NCBI RefSeq assembly: GCF_000272105.2
Contig: NZ_AJZD02000305.1
Coordinates: 1 to 46,855, forward strand
Length of the DNA: 46,855 bases
Direction: 5' to 3'
Source: Vibrio splendidus 12E03
Lineage (GTDB): Bacteria > Pseudomonadota > Gammaproteobacteria > Enterobacterales > Vibrionaceae
In this document: positions 35,116 to 43,119 of the stretch, one piece after another
How the letters are laid out: each line of letters begins with the position of its first letter
How positions within the stretch are numbered: position 1 is the first letter of the stretch
Notes under the pieces: generated by a model
Told to the model about the DNA's origin: nothing
What the model saw: the letters and a program-made list of their open reading frames with translations, nothing else
Database searches by the model: none
Translations under genes and position numbers: made by a program

Positions 35116-37209
35116 CTATTTACACTGTAAATTTGCTAGCAAAGAATCGACATCTTTACGAAACTGAGTCTCTGCTTGTTTGCGACCAACAAGATTAAAC
35201 TGTTCGACACAAGTCCCCCACTCTTTCTGCTGAACAACCTTTGCGATGAGTAAGTCAGAAATACCTATGTTTCGATTGTTACTGAGTAGAATCAAATTCA
35301 GTACGTTGAAGCTGATCGCATCATAACTGTTGCCACCGTTCACGTAATTTCTAACTAACTGAGTTTCAAACTCGCTAACGGTATCGACACTCTTTGGCAG
35401 CAGTGCGCGCACCATATCGGTTTCAAGTGAAACTAAAGAACCTGAAACAAGAAAACAGTAGCTACGCTCGAAGTGATTTTGAACTTGGTTAATCCAGCTT
35501 TGAGAGTTTGAGTTAAGTGCCTTAACCATCAGAACCGAGTGACAGCCGCTTGCCTGATCTCGCTGGTGGCCGATGTGTACAGCTTCGAATTCACTACCAC
35601 GCCAAAAAGAAATCAATTCGCAGGTCGCACCAAAGCTTGTCGCCAGATAATCTGCTTGGCTGGTTTGCTGTGATAACTGAGCCAACATCCAACGGCCAAT
35701 ACCCAAACCTTGATAACGTGCTGAAACAGCAATGCGCATAACTCGAAGGCAACGACTGGTCGCCGCCTGAGTACAGCCAAGTTGGTTTGCCAGTAATACG
35801 GGAGCAAGGTGACCTTGAGGCCTGCGTTTTCCAAGTTGAATTTGAGCAATCAACTCGCTGTCCAAACCTCCCTCTTCCGTCACCAACATACAACCTAAAC
35901 ATTCATCTTGCTGCCAAACGGCGTATAAACGGATTGCTGGATTGTTGAGAAATTGCATTAAGTCATTTGGCGAGGTCTGATAGTGCGCATCCACAAGAAG
36001 AGAAAAACATTGTTGTAGCTGCTCAGGATTAGCTAAGCATTCTGCTTTTGATAACTCGACCAAGTTTAATTGGTTGATTGCGTCAGCAGAAAAGCCTTCG
36101 ATTACATCAACCGCTGATTCAGTGACTGATGCGTCATTACCAAGTAGGAAGCAATCAAACAACCAAGCTTCTAGCGGATCGTTGATATTCCAACGAATCG
36201 GTTGTTCGAGCTTAAAGCCTTTCCACCCCGGACGATGCTCAGAAAGCCAAGATTCAAACTTAATTCCGAACCCTCGCCCACTGCCTTCGTAACCATGTAC
36301 CGTGGTTGAAAAGACCATACGGTGATAGATGTCGACCATGGATTTAAGCATCGGAATTGGAATTGCAGCTGCTTCATCAACCAATAACAGATCGCAATCA
36401 GGCTTAGATTTAAGTAATTCATCTGCTGCGACGAATCTTAAACTGCCACCTTGATGACGAATGTGAGTAGCGTTTACCACTTCGCAAGATTCTAACCCTT
36501 GGCTAGCGTGAGAAAATACCGGCTCTATCGCTTTCACTGAAGGCGCGGTAACAATAATATTAAACCCGTGACGCTCAACTAACAGCTGCGCTGCGGCAAT
36601 ACCCAATGTCGAGCTTTTACCACGCCCTCTATCCGCAGTGAGAATCAAAGGACGTTTACGATGTCCAGACACTACCTTTTTAACTAATTCAACAGCCGTG
36701 TTTTGCTGTTCAAATTTATCCAATCCGTTTTGGGCGCTTTGCATCTGAGGAAGAGCGTGAGTTGCTTGAACTACATCGCCGGCTTCATTGTGTTGTGAAA
36801 CAGAAATCAGTTTATCGAAATGACGTTTTAACCAACGTTGACCAAAGCCCTGGCTATCTTCAGAGGCATTAACTTTTGGCGGCAACACCAACAACAGCCC
36901 ACCACCAACTAACGAACCCAACGCGGCACTAAAACCATTCGCATCGAACTGCTCTCTAAAATCACAAACAAGAACCTGACACTCACGACCAAGCAGTTGT
37001 TGGCCTTTTTTTACTGGAGCATGAATCACACCTTCAAATGGCGTACCGCCAATCTGGAAGATGCTCGGACTGTGTGAGTCTTGAAGGAAGGAAAAAACAG
37101 CAGAGTTTTGCCAATCAAAATCGCCATAAAAGACCACGCCGTAACGGTGATCGTTATGTTGAGCAATATTAGAAAGTATATGTAGAAAAGTGTTGGTTGG
37201 GTTTGTCAT
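35116..37209 (-). CDS. tmcA: tRNA(Met) cytidine acetyltransferase TmcA
   Basis: 697-residue enzyme that makes N4-acetylcytidine at the wobble position of elongator tRNA-Met using acetyl-CoA and ATP. An N-terminal DUF1726-type domain is followed by the RNA-helicase-like module (about 185-350) with Walker A 'LTADRGRGKSSTLGIAAAQLL' and 'LLVDEAAAIPIPML'. The GNAT domain (about 400-540) has 'LRVMRIAVSARYQGLGIGRWML' and 'ATSFGATCELISFWRGSEF'. The C-terminal tRNA-binding part follows. Length is close to E. coli TmcA (about 670). The final codons ('NLQCK') are encoded inside a parS2 site. Confidence 0.94.
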   Translation of the reverse strand: MTNPTNTFLHILSNIAQHNDHRYGVVFYGDFDWQNSAVFSFLQDSHSPSIFQIGGTPFEGVIHAPVKKGQQLLGRECQVLVCDFREQFDANGFSAALGSLVGGGLLLVLPPKVNASEDSQGFGQRWLKRHFDKLISVSQHNEAGDVVQATHALPQMQSAQNGLDKFEQQNTAVELVKKVVSGHRKRPLILTADRGRGKSSTLGIAAAQLLVERHGFNIIVTAPSVKAIEPVFSHASQGLESCEVVNATHIRHQGGSLRFVAADELLKSKPDCDLLLVDEAAAIPIPMLKSMVDIYHRMVFSTTVHGYEGSGRGFGIKFESWLSEHRPGWKGFKLEQPIRWNINDPLEAWLFDCFLLGNDASVTESAVDVIEGFSADAINQLNLVELSKAECLANPEQLQQCFSLLVDAHYQTSPNDLMQFLNNPAIRLYAVWQQDECLGCMLVTEEGGLDSELIAQIQLGKRRPQGHLAPVLLANQLGCTQAATSRCLRVMRIAVSARYQGLGIGRWMLAQLSQQTSQADYLATSFGATCELISFWRGSEFEAVHIGHQRDQASGCHSVLMVKALNSNSQSWINQVQNHFERSYCFLVSGSLVSLETDMVRALLPKSVDTVSEFETQLVRNYVNGGNSYDAISFNVLNLILLSNNRNIGISDLLIAKVVQQKEWGTCVEQFNLVGRKQAETQFRKDVDSLLANLQCK
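35118..35132. promoter_or_regulatory. parS2: parS2 site (cluster, 3 of 3) within the end of tmcA
   Basis: ATTTACACTGTAAAT, a perfect palindrome overlapping the last five codons and stop of tmcA. Confidence 0.92.
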
Positions 37210-37251
37210 AGTTAGCGTCCAGATTCATCTAAACACAGTTTATCACAGCCA

Positions 37252-37278
37252 AATAAAAAGCCGCATTAAGCGGCTTTA
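37252..37278 (-). terminator. Terminator of the parA2-parB2 operon
   Basis: AAAGCCGC-ATTA-AGCGGCTTT stem. On the minus strand it is followed by TTTTTATTT, 25 nt past the parB2 stop. Confidence 0.9.
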
Positions 37279-37302
37279 GAGGAGTAATGAAAAGTCGTCG
37301 AC

Positions 37303-38277
37303 TTAGTCGAGCTTCGATTGAACGAAGGCGAGGATTTCTTCCATTGTTGCATCATCAACTTTCTTAAGGTTCAACGCCAAGTTTGAACCCTTACGGCTGT
37401 ATGATGCGCGGCCCTTAATAAGCTCGACTTTTGGAGAAACTTTCTTCGCTGGCGCTGGCGCCAATTCAAGAATCCAACCTTCCAAAGTTTCTGTCACGTC
37501 TTTGGTTAGACGAGTTACGCCTTGAGCTTCACTACGCTGCCATACAAAACCTTCAGAAGCGTCACACTTAGTCAACAGTGTTTGCTGCTGTTCACTCGTC
37601 AATCCACCAAACTGCTTGTGCAGCTTAACAATAGTTGGACGACCAAGGTCGCTCACATTTGGGTAAGCTTGTAGCAATTCAAGTGGCAAAGCGGCCGCTT
37701 TCAATGCACCACTCACCAAAGCTTCACTGCACTGGAACATTTTTGCCAGTGCTTTCTGGTCTTCAGCTTCGCCTTTATCTAGCTTCGCTTGCATCTCTTT
37801 GCCCTTCTCGTAAAGAGAAAGCGGTTTATGAGCGTTAGCTACGTCTGATAGGAACTTAGCGTGTTCGCCGTTAATGTTTTCAGCAACATAGATTAGGAAC
37901 TCTTTGTCAGCCAAAATACATGACATACGACGACGGCTACCATCAAGAACTTCAATCTTACCGTCTTTATTCTTACGACCAACCGCTGGGTATTGCTGAC
38001 CACGTTCTTTCAATGTTGTAAGAACATCAGAAAGCGCGTGCTCATTTAAGAAAGATTGCTCACGAGCGTTCTCTTCAAAAACAACCGTTCGAGTTGCCAC
38101 TTCAGCCGCAGGAATGCGAACCAATTCAAATGAAACCAAATCTTCGCCAGCAACAGAAAGCTCGATCACTTGAGCCTGTTCTTTTGCCGCTGTTTGCGCT
38201 TCTTGTGGTGTTGCTACGCGACGTTTGTTTGCTTTACCAAATAGCTTTGCATTTAAGTCAGATGTTTTAATTGCCAT
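37303..38277 (-). CDS. parB2: ParB2, chromosome-2 centromere-binding protein
   Basis: 324-residue ParB-family CTPase and DNA-binding protein that loads at parS2 and works with ParA2 to segregate chromosome 2. The ParB N-terminal domain (about 60-160) shows 'LTTLKERGQQYPAVGRKNKDGKIEVLDGSRRRMSCI', where the GSRRR arginine box is the nucleotide-binding motif. The HTH region (about 165-235) includes 'ALAKMFQCSEALVSGALKAAALP'. The start lies five bases after the parA2 stop, so the two are co-translated. It is plasmid-type (ParB of type Ia systems), distinct from the chromosome-1 ParB, consistent with a secondary chromosome. Confidence 0.95.
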   Translation of the reverse strand: MAIKTSDLNAKLFGKANKRRVATPQEAQTAAKEQAQVIELSVAGEDLVSFELVRIPAAEVATRTVVFEENAREQSFLNEHALSDVLTTLKERGQQYPAVGRKNKDGKIEVLDGSRRRMSCILADKEFLIYVAENINGEHAKFLSDVANAHKPLSLYEKGKEMQAKLDKGEAEDQKALAKMFQCSEALVSGALKAAALPLELLQAYPNVSDLGRPTIVKLHKQFGGLTSEQQQTLLTKCDASEGFVWQRSEAQGVTRLTKDVTETLEGWILELAPAPAKKVSPKVELIKGRASYSRKGSNLALNLKKVDDATMEEILAFVQSKLD

Positions 38278-38282
38278 TGTTG

Positions 38283-39500
38283 TTATCCCTGATTAAGTGA
38301 AGGCCAGTTGCTATGTAATACGCGCTCTAATTCTAGAGCACTTTTTTGTACTGCGTCTTGAGCAACAGCTAGAGTTTTCTTACCGCCCTCAAAGTCGCTC
38401 ACCGTTAGATCGAAAACCGTGCTGTAAGTGTCGGCACAGGTTTCAAAAGCACGGCTTCTTGGAATGGTTGCCATCATTACTTGATCATTCAACAGGTAGT
38501 TCATTTCAGTCAGAACTGACACCTGTTTCTTGTTGTCGTCTTCAAACATAGTTGGCATTAGACGAACAAATTCGAGCCCTTTCCAGTCATCCGGGAACAT
38601 TTCGTAAACCGTTGGTAAGTGCTGGAAGAAGTTAACCGTTGAAGCCCAATCCAAACGCTTAGCAGCACATGGAATAAGAAGTGCGTTGGACGCGTACATT
38701 GCATTCCATACTAGAGGGTCAACGTGCGGGCCGGTATCAATCATAATCACATCGAAATCATCGGCGATTTTGTCGATTAGCTTCTCTTTTAACAGACGAA
38801 CAATATCAAGTGACTGATCTTGTGAAAGGCTTTGCCACGCTTCAGCGTTAAACATCGCATCTTCCGGGAATGCAGAAATTGTCTTCAGGTTTGGATACTG
38901 AGTTGGCAATAGTACGTTCTTACGAAGAAACTCTAGATCGACATCTTGGCCTTCAGGCACGTTGTCCAACATGATATCGACGGCAGAATAGATGCTGTCG
39001 TGCTCTGCCCCACTAATTTGTGGATTTAGGAACAGACGCAAAGAGCCCTGTGGATCCAAGTCAATCAGACAGATACGGTAGCGCTTATCCAAATTCAGAG
39101 ACAAACAAGCGGCTAAGTGAACCGCTGTCATTGATTTACCCGTACCACCTTTCTGGTTTTGTACGTTGATAATCCATGGCTTATTGTCAGCGTGCTGCTT
39201 ACGTTCATGGAACTTTGGCACTTCTGCCGCGTCCATCAACATGTGAGCTTCTGTCAATGAAATCGAGTAATGATTGGCGTTGTTCTTTGTAAACTGATGG
39301 CCATCAGCTTCAAGTTTAGTGATCGCTTCATCGAGTTTACGACGCGTTAAACCAGAACGAGTCTCCATCATAGCTTTAGACATTGGAGGGAAATGTTCAT
39401 CACTTCGCTCTTCCAAAATAATCTCAATTCGGTCAGCCTGAACTTGTTGAGTTTGTTCGGCTAGCTGATAGAGCTTATCAATCGTTTGTTCTCTTTTCAT
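38283..39500 (-). CDS. parA2: ParA2, chromosome-2 partition ATPase
   Basis: 405-residue ParA ATPase with an N-terminal extension containing a winged HTH (about 20-75, 'SKAMMETRSGLTRRKLDEAITKLEADGHQF'), as in P1-type ParA proteins that also repress their own operon. The deviant Walker A is 'QNQKGGTGKSMTAVHLAACLS' near residue 115. 'RICLIDLDPQGSL' is Walker A' and 'VIMIDTGPHVDPLVWNAM' is Walker B. It is transcribed away from oriCII, with a parS2 at 39720 and a GTACAA-A-TTGTAC dyad upstream. It forms an operon with parB2. Confidence 0.96.
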   Translation of the reverse strand: MKREQTIDKLYQLAEQTQQVQADRIEIILEERSDEHFPPMSKAMMETRSGLTRRKLDEAITKLEADGHQFTKNNANHYSISLTEAHMLMDAAEVPKFHERKQHADNKPWIINVQNQKGGTGKSMTAVHLAACLSLNLDKRYRICLIDLDPQGSLRLFLNPQISGAEHDSIYSAVDIMLDNVPEGQDVDLEFLRKNVLLPTQYPNLKTISAFPEDAMFNAEAWQSLSQDQSLDIVRLLKEKLIDKIADDFDVIMIDTGPHVDPLVWNAMYASNALLIPCAAKRLDWASTVNFFQHLPTVYEMFPDDWKGLEFVRLMPTMFEDDNKKQVSVLTEMNYLLNDQVMMATIPRSRAFETCADTYSTVFDLTVSDFEGGKKTLAVAQDAVQKSALELERVLHSNWPSLNQG

Positions 39501-39526
39501 TGCCAGTTTCCGTAATGATTAACTAA

Positions 39527-39539
39527 GTACAAATTGTAC
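39527..39539. promoter_or_regulatory. Dyad in the parA2 promoter region
   Basis: GTACAAATTGTAC, a perfect 13-bp dyad 27 bp upstream of the parA2 start. It could be an operator for ParA2's own HTH domain. The assignment is positional only. Confidence 0.45.
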
Positions 39540-39719
39540 AGCGATTAACAACAAACACAACAAAAACATGAACATTCATTTATGAGTAAAATCACATAAA
39601 ATAGACCGCATTTTTACAATTTGATGAAACATCGCCTTAGGCAAACACAAAAATCACCGTTTTTATCATGCATAACCATGTTATTTCTAGCCTACATTTA
39701 AAATGTTACAGTATCACTT

Positions 39720-39734
39720 ATTTACAATGTAAAT
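39720..39734. promoter_or_regulatory. parS2: parS2 site at the edge of oriCII
   Basis: ATTTACAATGTAAAT, an exact match to N-TTTACA-N-TGTAAA-N. It lies between the parA2 promoter and the first origin control element. Confidence 0.92.
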
Positions 39735-39772
39735 GGAAATTCAGTGAAAAACCTTCGGAACGATTGAAATAC

Positions 39773-39797
39773 AACCGTAGATTACGGTTGGTGTGAT
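39773..39797 (+). promoter_or_regulatory. 39-mer-type RctB control element
   Basis: Core ATTACGGTTGGTGTGAT (39781-39797) matches the rctB-proximal element at 40732-40748 at 16 of 17 bases. It is preceded by AACCGTA, giving a 7-bp dyad AACCGTA-GAT-TACGGTT. In V. cholerae 39-mers bind RctB and inhibit initiation. The exact 39-bp limits are not defined here. Confidence 0.75.
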
Positions 39798-39924
39798 TTG
39801 CATTCGAATTTATAGATTTTCAATACAATAAAAATTAAAAACGCTCAATGAACAAAAAGATTCAAAACAGAAGAGAAGATGGGGTGTCAAAAAACAACAG
39901 AGGATTGGAGCCTAACCGGAAGAG

Positions 39925-40330
39925 TGATCATGGAGTACATCCAGTGTAAGATAATTAATAACGCCAAATTATGAAGCATGATCAAGGCGTAAACTGAGCA
40001 ATATTGATCCGAGTAACCGCACATTGGAAATGATCAACTTCCGGAAAAATGATCAAGTAAATATAGTTCCGGAAGCATGTAATTTATGAGCTAAGTTACG
40101 GACAAATGCTTTTGGAATGGGGATTCAACGCCTATAAGGGCTCAATGATTGAAAATTCAATCGACACAGACCTAGAATACACAAACATGACAATTTCATG
40201 ATCATGCTTCCTAGTTAAGACCCACCAGCGCTAAACACATCAAAGCAATCCATTTCCAGCGGATAGAGACTAAATTTTGCACTCAAAAAGGTAAGAACGA
40301 TAAAAAGTATGCTCTCTTGATCATTGTTCC
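39925..40330. repeat. Negative-control (rctA-like) region with dispersed 12-mers
   Basis: RctB-type sites lie at 39972-39984 (minus, TGATCATGCTTCA), 40031-40042 (plus, TGATCAACTTCC), 40043-40055 (minus, TGATCATTTTTCC), 40199-40211 (plus, TGATCATGCTTCC) and 40318-40330 (plus, TGATCATTGTTCC). A partial TGATCATGG is at 39925. The 40031/40043 pair is head to head with CCGG in the middle. No supported ORF lies here. Confidence 0.8.
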
Positions 40331-40403
40331 GATAGATTGGCCGCCACAAGTGTCCACATAGACAAGTAAAAAGCGATTTAGAAACCGATGTTGAATTCCG
40401 ATC

Positions 40404-40412
40404 TGTGGATAA
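40404..40412 (-). promoter_or_regulatory. DnaA box of oriCII
   Basis: TGTGGATAA is the perfect DnaA box TTATCCACA on the minus strand, 16 bp before the first iteron of the array. A single DnaA box in this place is required at V. cholerae ori2. Confidence 0.92.
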
Positions 40413-40427
40413 GCTGTATAAGTATAA

Positions 40428-40554
40428 TGATCATGCTTTCGAACCAATAATGATCATGCTTACAATGACTTAATGATCATCGTTCTGATGTTCTGTGATC
40501 ATGCTTTCTTAAGTTTAATGATCATAGTTTCGGAACCTTGATGATCATGCTTTC
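40428..40554 (+). repeat. Six-iteron RctB 12-mer array
   Basis: Direct copies of TGATCATGCTTTC start at 40428, 40451, 40474, 40496, 40519 and 40542, spaced 23, 23, 22, 23 and 23 bp. They therefore lie on one face of the helix at about two turns. Variants: TGATCATGCTTAC (40451), TGATCATCGTTCT (40474), TGATCATAGTTTC (40519). Each contains a Dam GATC site. It is the initiation core of oriCII. Confidence 0.95.
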
Positions 40555-40612
40555 AAAGGCGATTTATTTTAATACTTTAAATTCAGCCACTTAAAAGCAA
40601 AATTACGTCCAG

Positions 40613-40660
40613 ATCATTAGATCACTTAATCATTTAAGATCATATTAATCAAAAAGATCA
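40613..40660 (+). promoter_or_regulatory. DNA-unwinding element with six ATCA repeats
   Basis: ATCA occurs at 40613, 40621, 40629, 40639, 40648 and 40657 (spacing 8-10 bp) on the same strand, in an AT-rich stretch between the iteron array and rctB. In V. cholerae, RctB binds single-stranded ATCA repeats in the origin unwinding element, which this reproduces. Three of the six lie in GATC context. Confidence 0.85.
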
Positions 40661-40693
40661 GTTATTTAAAAGCCAATAAATTCTCTTTATTTA

Positions 40694-40706
40694 TGATCAT
40701 TCTTTC
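40694..40706 (+). promoter_or_regulatory. Single 12-mer in the rctB promoter
   Basis: TGATCATTCTTTC, 53 bp before the rctB ATG, in the same orientation as the array. Its position fits the autoregulatory site through which RctB represses its own gene. Confidence 0.82.
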
Positions 40707-40731
40707 TTTATCATTCAGGAACTATAGTGAA

Positions 40732-40748
40732 ATTACGGTTAGTGTGAT
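40732..40748 (+). promoter_or_regulatory. 29-mer-type element at the rctB promoter
   Basis: ATTACGGTTAGTGTGAT repeats the core of the 39781 element with one change and ends 11 bp before the rctB ATG. It lacks the left dyad arm, as expected of the shorter 29-mer. Confidence 0.78.
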
Positions 40749-40759
40749 ACGGATCAAAA

Positions 40760-42739
40760 ATGAAACCAGAAGAGAAATTGTTAATTAAGGCACGAAGCCA
40801 CAAAGATGGTCATTTATTTGAGGTATCTGAAACAGCCGTTGAATGGATAGAACAATATCAACACTTCAAAGGTGTCACCAAAAGCATAGTTGAGCTTCTT
40901 AACCTAATTTCACTTCGTGGGTTTAGCAGCAAAGACGGGTACGTTTCCACCACTGAGATTATTGAATCAACTGATGGTCAGGTCACTCGCGCGGCCTTAC
41001 AGCAAAGGCTGAGAGCAGCAGTTAATATCGGATTGTTCAAACAAATCCCCGTTCGCTTTGAAGAAGGCCTTGCTGGTAAAACCATGTTGCATCGCTTTGT
41101 GAACCCAAACCAGTTGATATCGGTACTGGGTGCCACCAGCTTAGTGACAGAAAGCGTGAAGCAAAATGAAAAGCAAAAGCGCTCTAAAGCCCTAGCTCAA
41201 ACCAAAGTAAACAAGCGCTTACTGAACGAACATGGACTAAATACCCCACCAACAATGAAAGATGAAGCGGATCAATTCATTGTTTCACCAACCAATTGGG
41301 CAGGGATTATTGATCAAGCGTTAGCGCCACCTAGAACTCGTAAGAGCTACCAGAAATCCATGGTTTCGATCTCTGGCACTCGCGCTGTGATCGAGACACG
41401 ATCTTCTAAAAATATCATGACCGTTGACGATCTGATGACGCTATTCGCGTTATTCACGCTCACCGTTCAATATCATGATCATCACCAAGATGATTACCAT
41501 CTAGACGCGAAACACACGCCGAACAAAACACCACTCTACATCACTGATATTTTGTCTTTACGTGGCAAAAAAGATAGCGGTCCTGCTCGTGATTCGATCC
41601 GCGACAGTATTGATCGTATCGAATTCACGGATTTCCAGCTGCACGAGCTTACAGGCCGTTGGCTTAGTGAGAACATGCCAGAAGGCTTTAAGAGTGATCG
41701 TTTCCGATTCTTAGCTAGAACCATTACCGCATCGGAAGAAGCGCCTACAGAGGGTTCTGACGGCGAAATTCGCATTAAACCGAACCTATACATCCTGGTT
41801 TGGGAACCTTCGTTCTACGAAGAGCTGTTGACGCGTGACTATTTCTTCCTGTTTCCGCCAGAAATCCTGAAGCAACATACCTTGGTCTTCCAAATGTATT
41901 CGTACTTTAGAAGCCGCATGGCACGTCGCCATTCAGATAGCATGTTGCTCAGTGAGCTAAACCAGAAATTGGCACGTAACATCGATTGGCGTCGTTTCTC
42001 GATGGATCTGATCCGCGAGCTCAGAAAATTGGGTGAAGTCGGGGATCAAGAAGATACCTTCCTGGTTAATCTTTGGGGTTATCACTTGACGATCACCGCG
42101 TTGATCGAAAAAGGGAAAACGACCGATTATCAGGTAGATATCAAATGTAACGTGGAAGAGGTCTTACGTTACTCAAGAGCGCGTACCACTAACGCAGGTA
42201 AGCGTAATATGGCACCAACGCTGCCGAACCCACTTCGTAACGAGATGGTGTCTAAGCAGAAGCTGGAAGAGCTGTCTGAGATTATCGACGGTGAGTTTGA
42301 GCCAATTCAGCGTAAAGCACCGTCGCCAAGAGGCAAATTGGGACGTCGAGTTAAGCAGCGTAAACACTCTGTTGAGATCAACGCTGATGAGATCATGATT
42401 ACTCTCTCTAAATATACCTCTGCAGAGGCTCTAGAACGCAGCATAACGGCTTTATCTGCTATGACAGGGCACTCACATGCCTCAATCAAAGAAGAGTGCT
42501 CAGAGCTCATTGAGAAGCTTGATTGGTTGAGAGTAGGGGAGGACGTTATCCCATACGAAACACTGAGTCGCTTAATTGAGCTTTACAACGACCGAGATAG
42601 CACCAGCAATCGACACTTGTCCATCGAACGTTTGATCTCTGGTTTAGCGGTGCGTCGTAAAGTGTGTAAACAAGTTCATGAAGGTCATTTAGACGAAAAC
42701 GTGTTCCTTGCGCTCGATGAAATGGCGATTGGCCACTAG
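40760..42739 (+). CDS. rctB: RctB, chromosome-2 replication initiator
   Basis: 659-residue initiator specific to Vibrionaceae chromosome 2, the usual length (about 658). It binds 12-mers to open the origin and 39/29-mers to restrain it. The N-terminal region includes 'QYQHFKGVTKSIVELLNLISLRGFSSKDGYVSTTEI' with a winged-helix pattern. Two central initiator-like winged-helix domains follow (about 160-480; 'FHTLVFQMYSYFRSR'-type helices near 'ILKQHTLVFQMYSYFRSRMARRH'). A basic linker 'RKAPSPRGKLGRRVKQRKHSVE' near 510-530 precedes the C-terminal domain that in V. cholerae limits initiation. The Shine-Dalgarno is weak, so translation may be modest. A terminator lies about 215 nt downstream. Confidence 0.97.
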   Translation: MKPEEKLLIKARSHKDGHLFEVSETAVEWIEQYQHFKGVTKSIVELLNLISLRGFSSKDGYVSTTEIIESTDGQVTRAALQQRLRAAVNIGLFKQIPVRFEEGLAGKTMLHRFVNPNQLISVLGATSLVTESVKQNEKQKRSKALAQTKVNKRLLNEHGLNTPPTMKDEADQFIVSPTNWAGIIDQALAPPRTRKSYQKSMVSISGTRAVIETRSSKNIMTVDDLMTLFALFTLTVQYHDHHQDDYHLDAKHTPNKTPLYITDILSLRGKKDSGPARDSIRDSIDRIEFTDFQLHELTGRWLSENMPEGFKSDRFRFLARTITASEEAPTEGSDGEIRIKPNLYILVWEPSFYEELLTRDYFFLFPPEILKQHTLVFQMYSYFRSRMARRHSDSMLLSELNQKLARNIDWRRFSMDLIRELRKLGEVGDQEDTFLVNLWGYHLTITALIEKGKTTDYQVDIKCNVEEVLRYSRARTTNAGKRNMAPTLPNPLRNEMVSKQKLEELSEIIDGEFEPIQRKAPSPRGKLGRRVKQRKHSVEINADEIMITLSKYTSAEALERSITALSAMTGHSHASIKEECSELIEKLDWLRVGEDVIPYETLSRLIELYNDRDSTSNRHLSIERLISGLAVRRKVCKQVHEGHLDENVFLALDEMAIGH

Positions 42740-42798
42740 TGATTATCCTATCGCAATAAGCCTGTTTTACCGTCGCTGAATGGATAGTTTTGAACACA

Positions 42799-42825
42799 TT
42801 AGGTGCTGATTAAAATCGCACCTAA
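42799..42825. repeat. Perfect 8-bp hairpin downstream of rctB
   Basis: TTAGGTGC and GCACCTAA enclose an 11-nt loop, 60 nt past the rctB stop, without a T-tract. In the 380-nt gap 42740-43119 I otherwise see the terminator at 42954 and 12-mer sites near 43034. Confidence 0.5.
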
Positions 42826-42953
42826 CGCTGACAAAGTGATGACAAAGTAACGCATCTAGTTGATTATTATTTATCCCGAATAGACAACCTTTGTCCTTTC
42901 TTATGATTAATAGATTGGCTCATATTTTGTTACATCATACTGAATAGATTTTT

Positions 42954-42982
42954 GCGAGTTCCTAAGGGACTCGCTTTTTTTT
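42954..42982 (+). terminator. Rho-independent terminator downstream of rctB
   Basis: GCGAGTTCC-TAA-GGGACTCGC with one G-T pair, followed by eight T. The 215-nt distance from the rctB stop leaves a long 3' untranslated region or room for a small RNA. Confidence 0.88.
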
Positions 42983-43033
42983 GCCTTAAATTCAGTCAAT
43001 CATTAGAATTCAATAGCTTACATAATTAAACGC

Positions 43034-43064
43034 CGAAGCATGATCAAGGCTAGATCATGCTTTC
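43034..43064. promoter_or_regulatory. RctB-type 12-mer pair beyond rctB
   Basis: CGAAGCATGATCA (minus-strand TGATCATGCTTCG, 43034-43046) and AGATCATGCTTTC (plus, 43052-43064) lie back to back, 2.5 kb from the origin array and just past the end of the 172-residue gene. Confidence 0.6.
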
Positions 43065-43119
43065 TACGGATCTAGCTCTGATGAGATTTTGATTTGATGT
43101 TTGATCGAGAAGGGCTTGA

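Larger units (their letters stand above)
39720..40759. other. Chromosome-2 replication origin, oriCII
   Basis: Gene-free kilobase between divergent parA2 and rctB. In order it holds a parS2, a 39-mer-type element, the negative-control (rctA/inc-like) segment with scattered and inverted 12-mers, a DnaA box, six direct 12-mer iterons at about 23-bp spacing, an AT-rich segment with six ATCA repeats, a single 12-mer, and a 29-mer-type element abutting rctB. This is the same order known for V. cholerae ori2. TGATCA in almost every iteron supplies the Dam sites on which RctB binding depends. Boundaries are by elements, not by function tests. Confidence 0.95.

Noticed and set aside
40428..40554. Repeat-spacer pattern resembling a short CRISPR array
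   Set aside because: Repeats are 13 bp at 23-bp period with Dam sites, next to rctB and a DnaA box; these are replication iterons.
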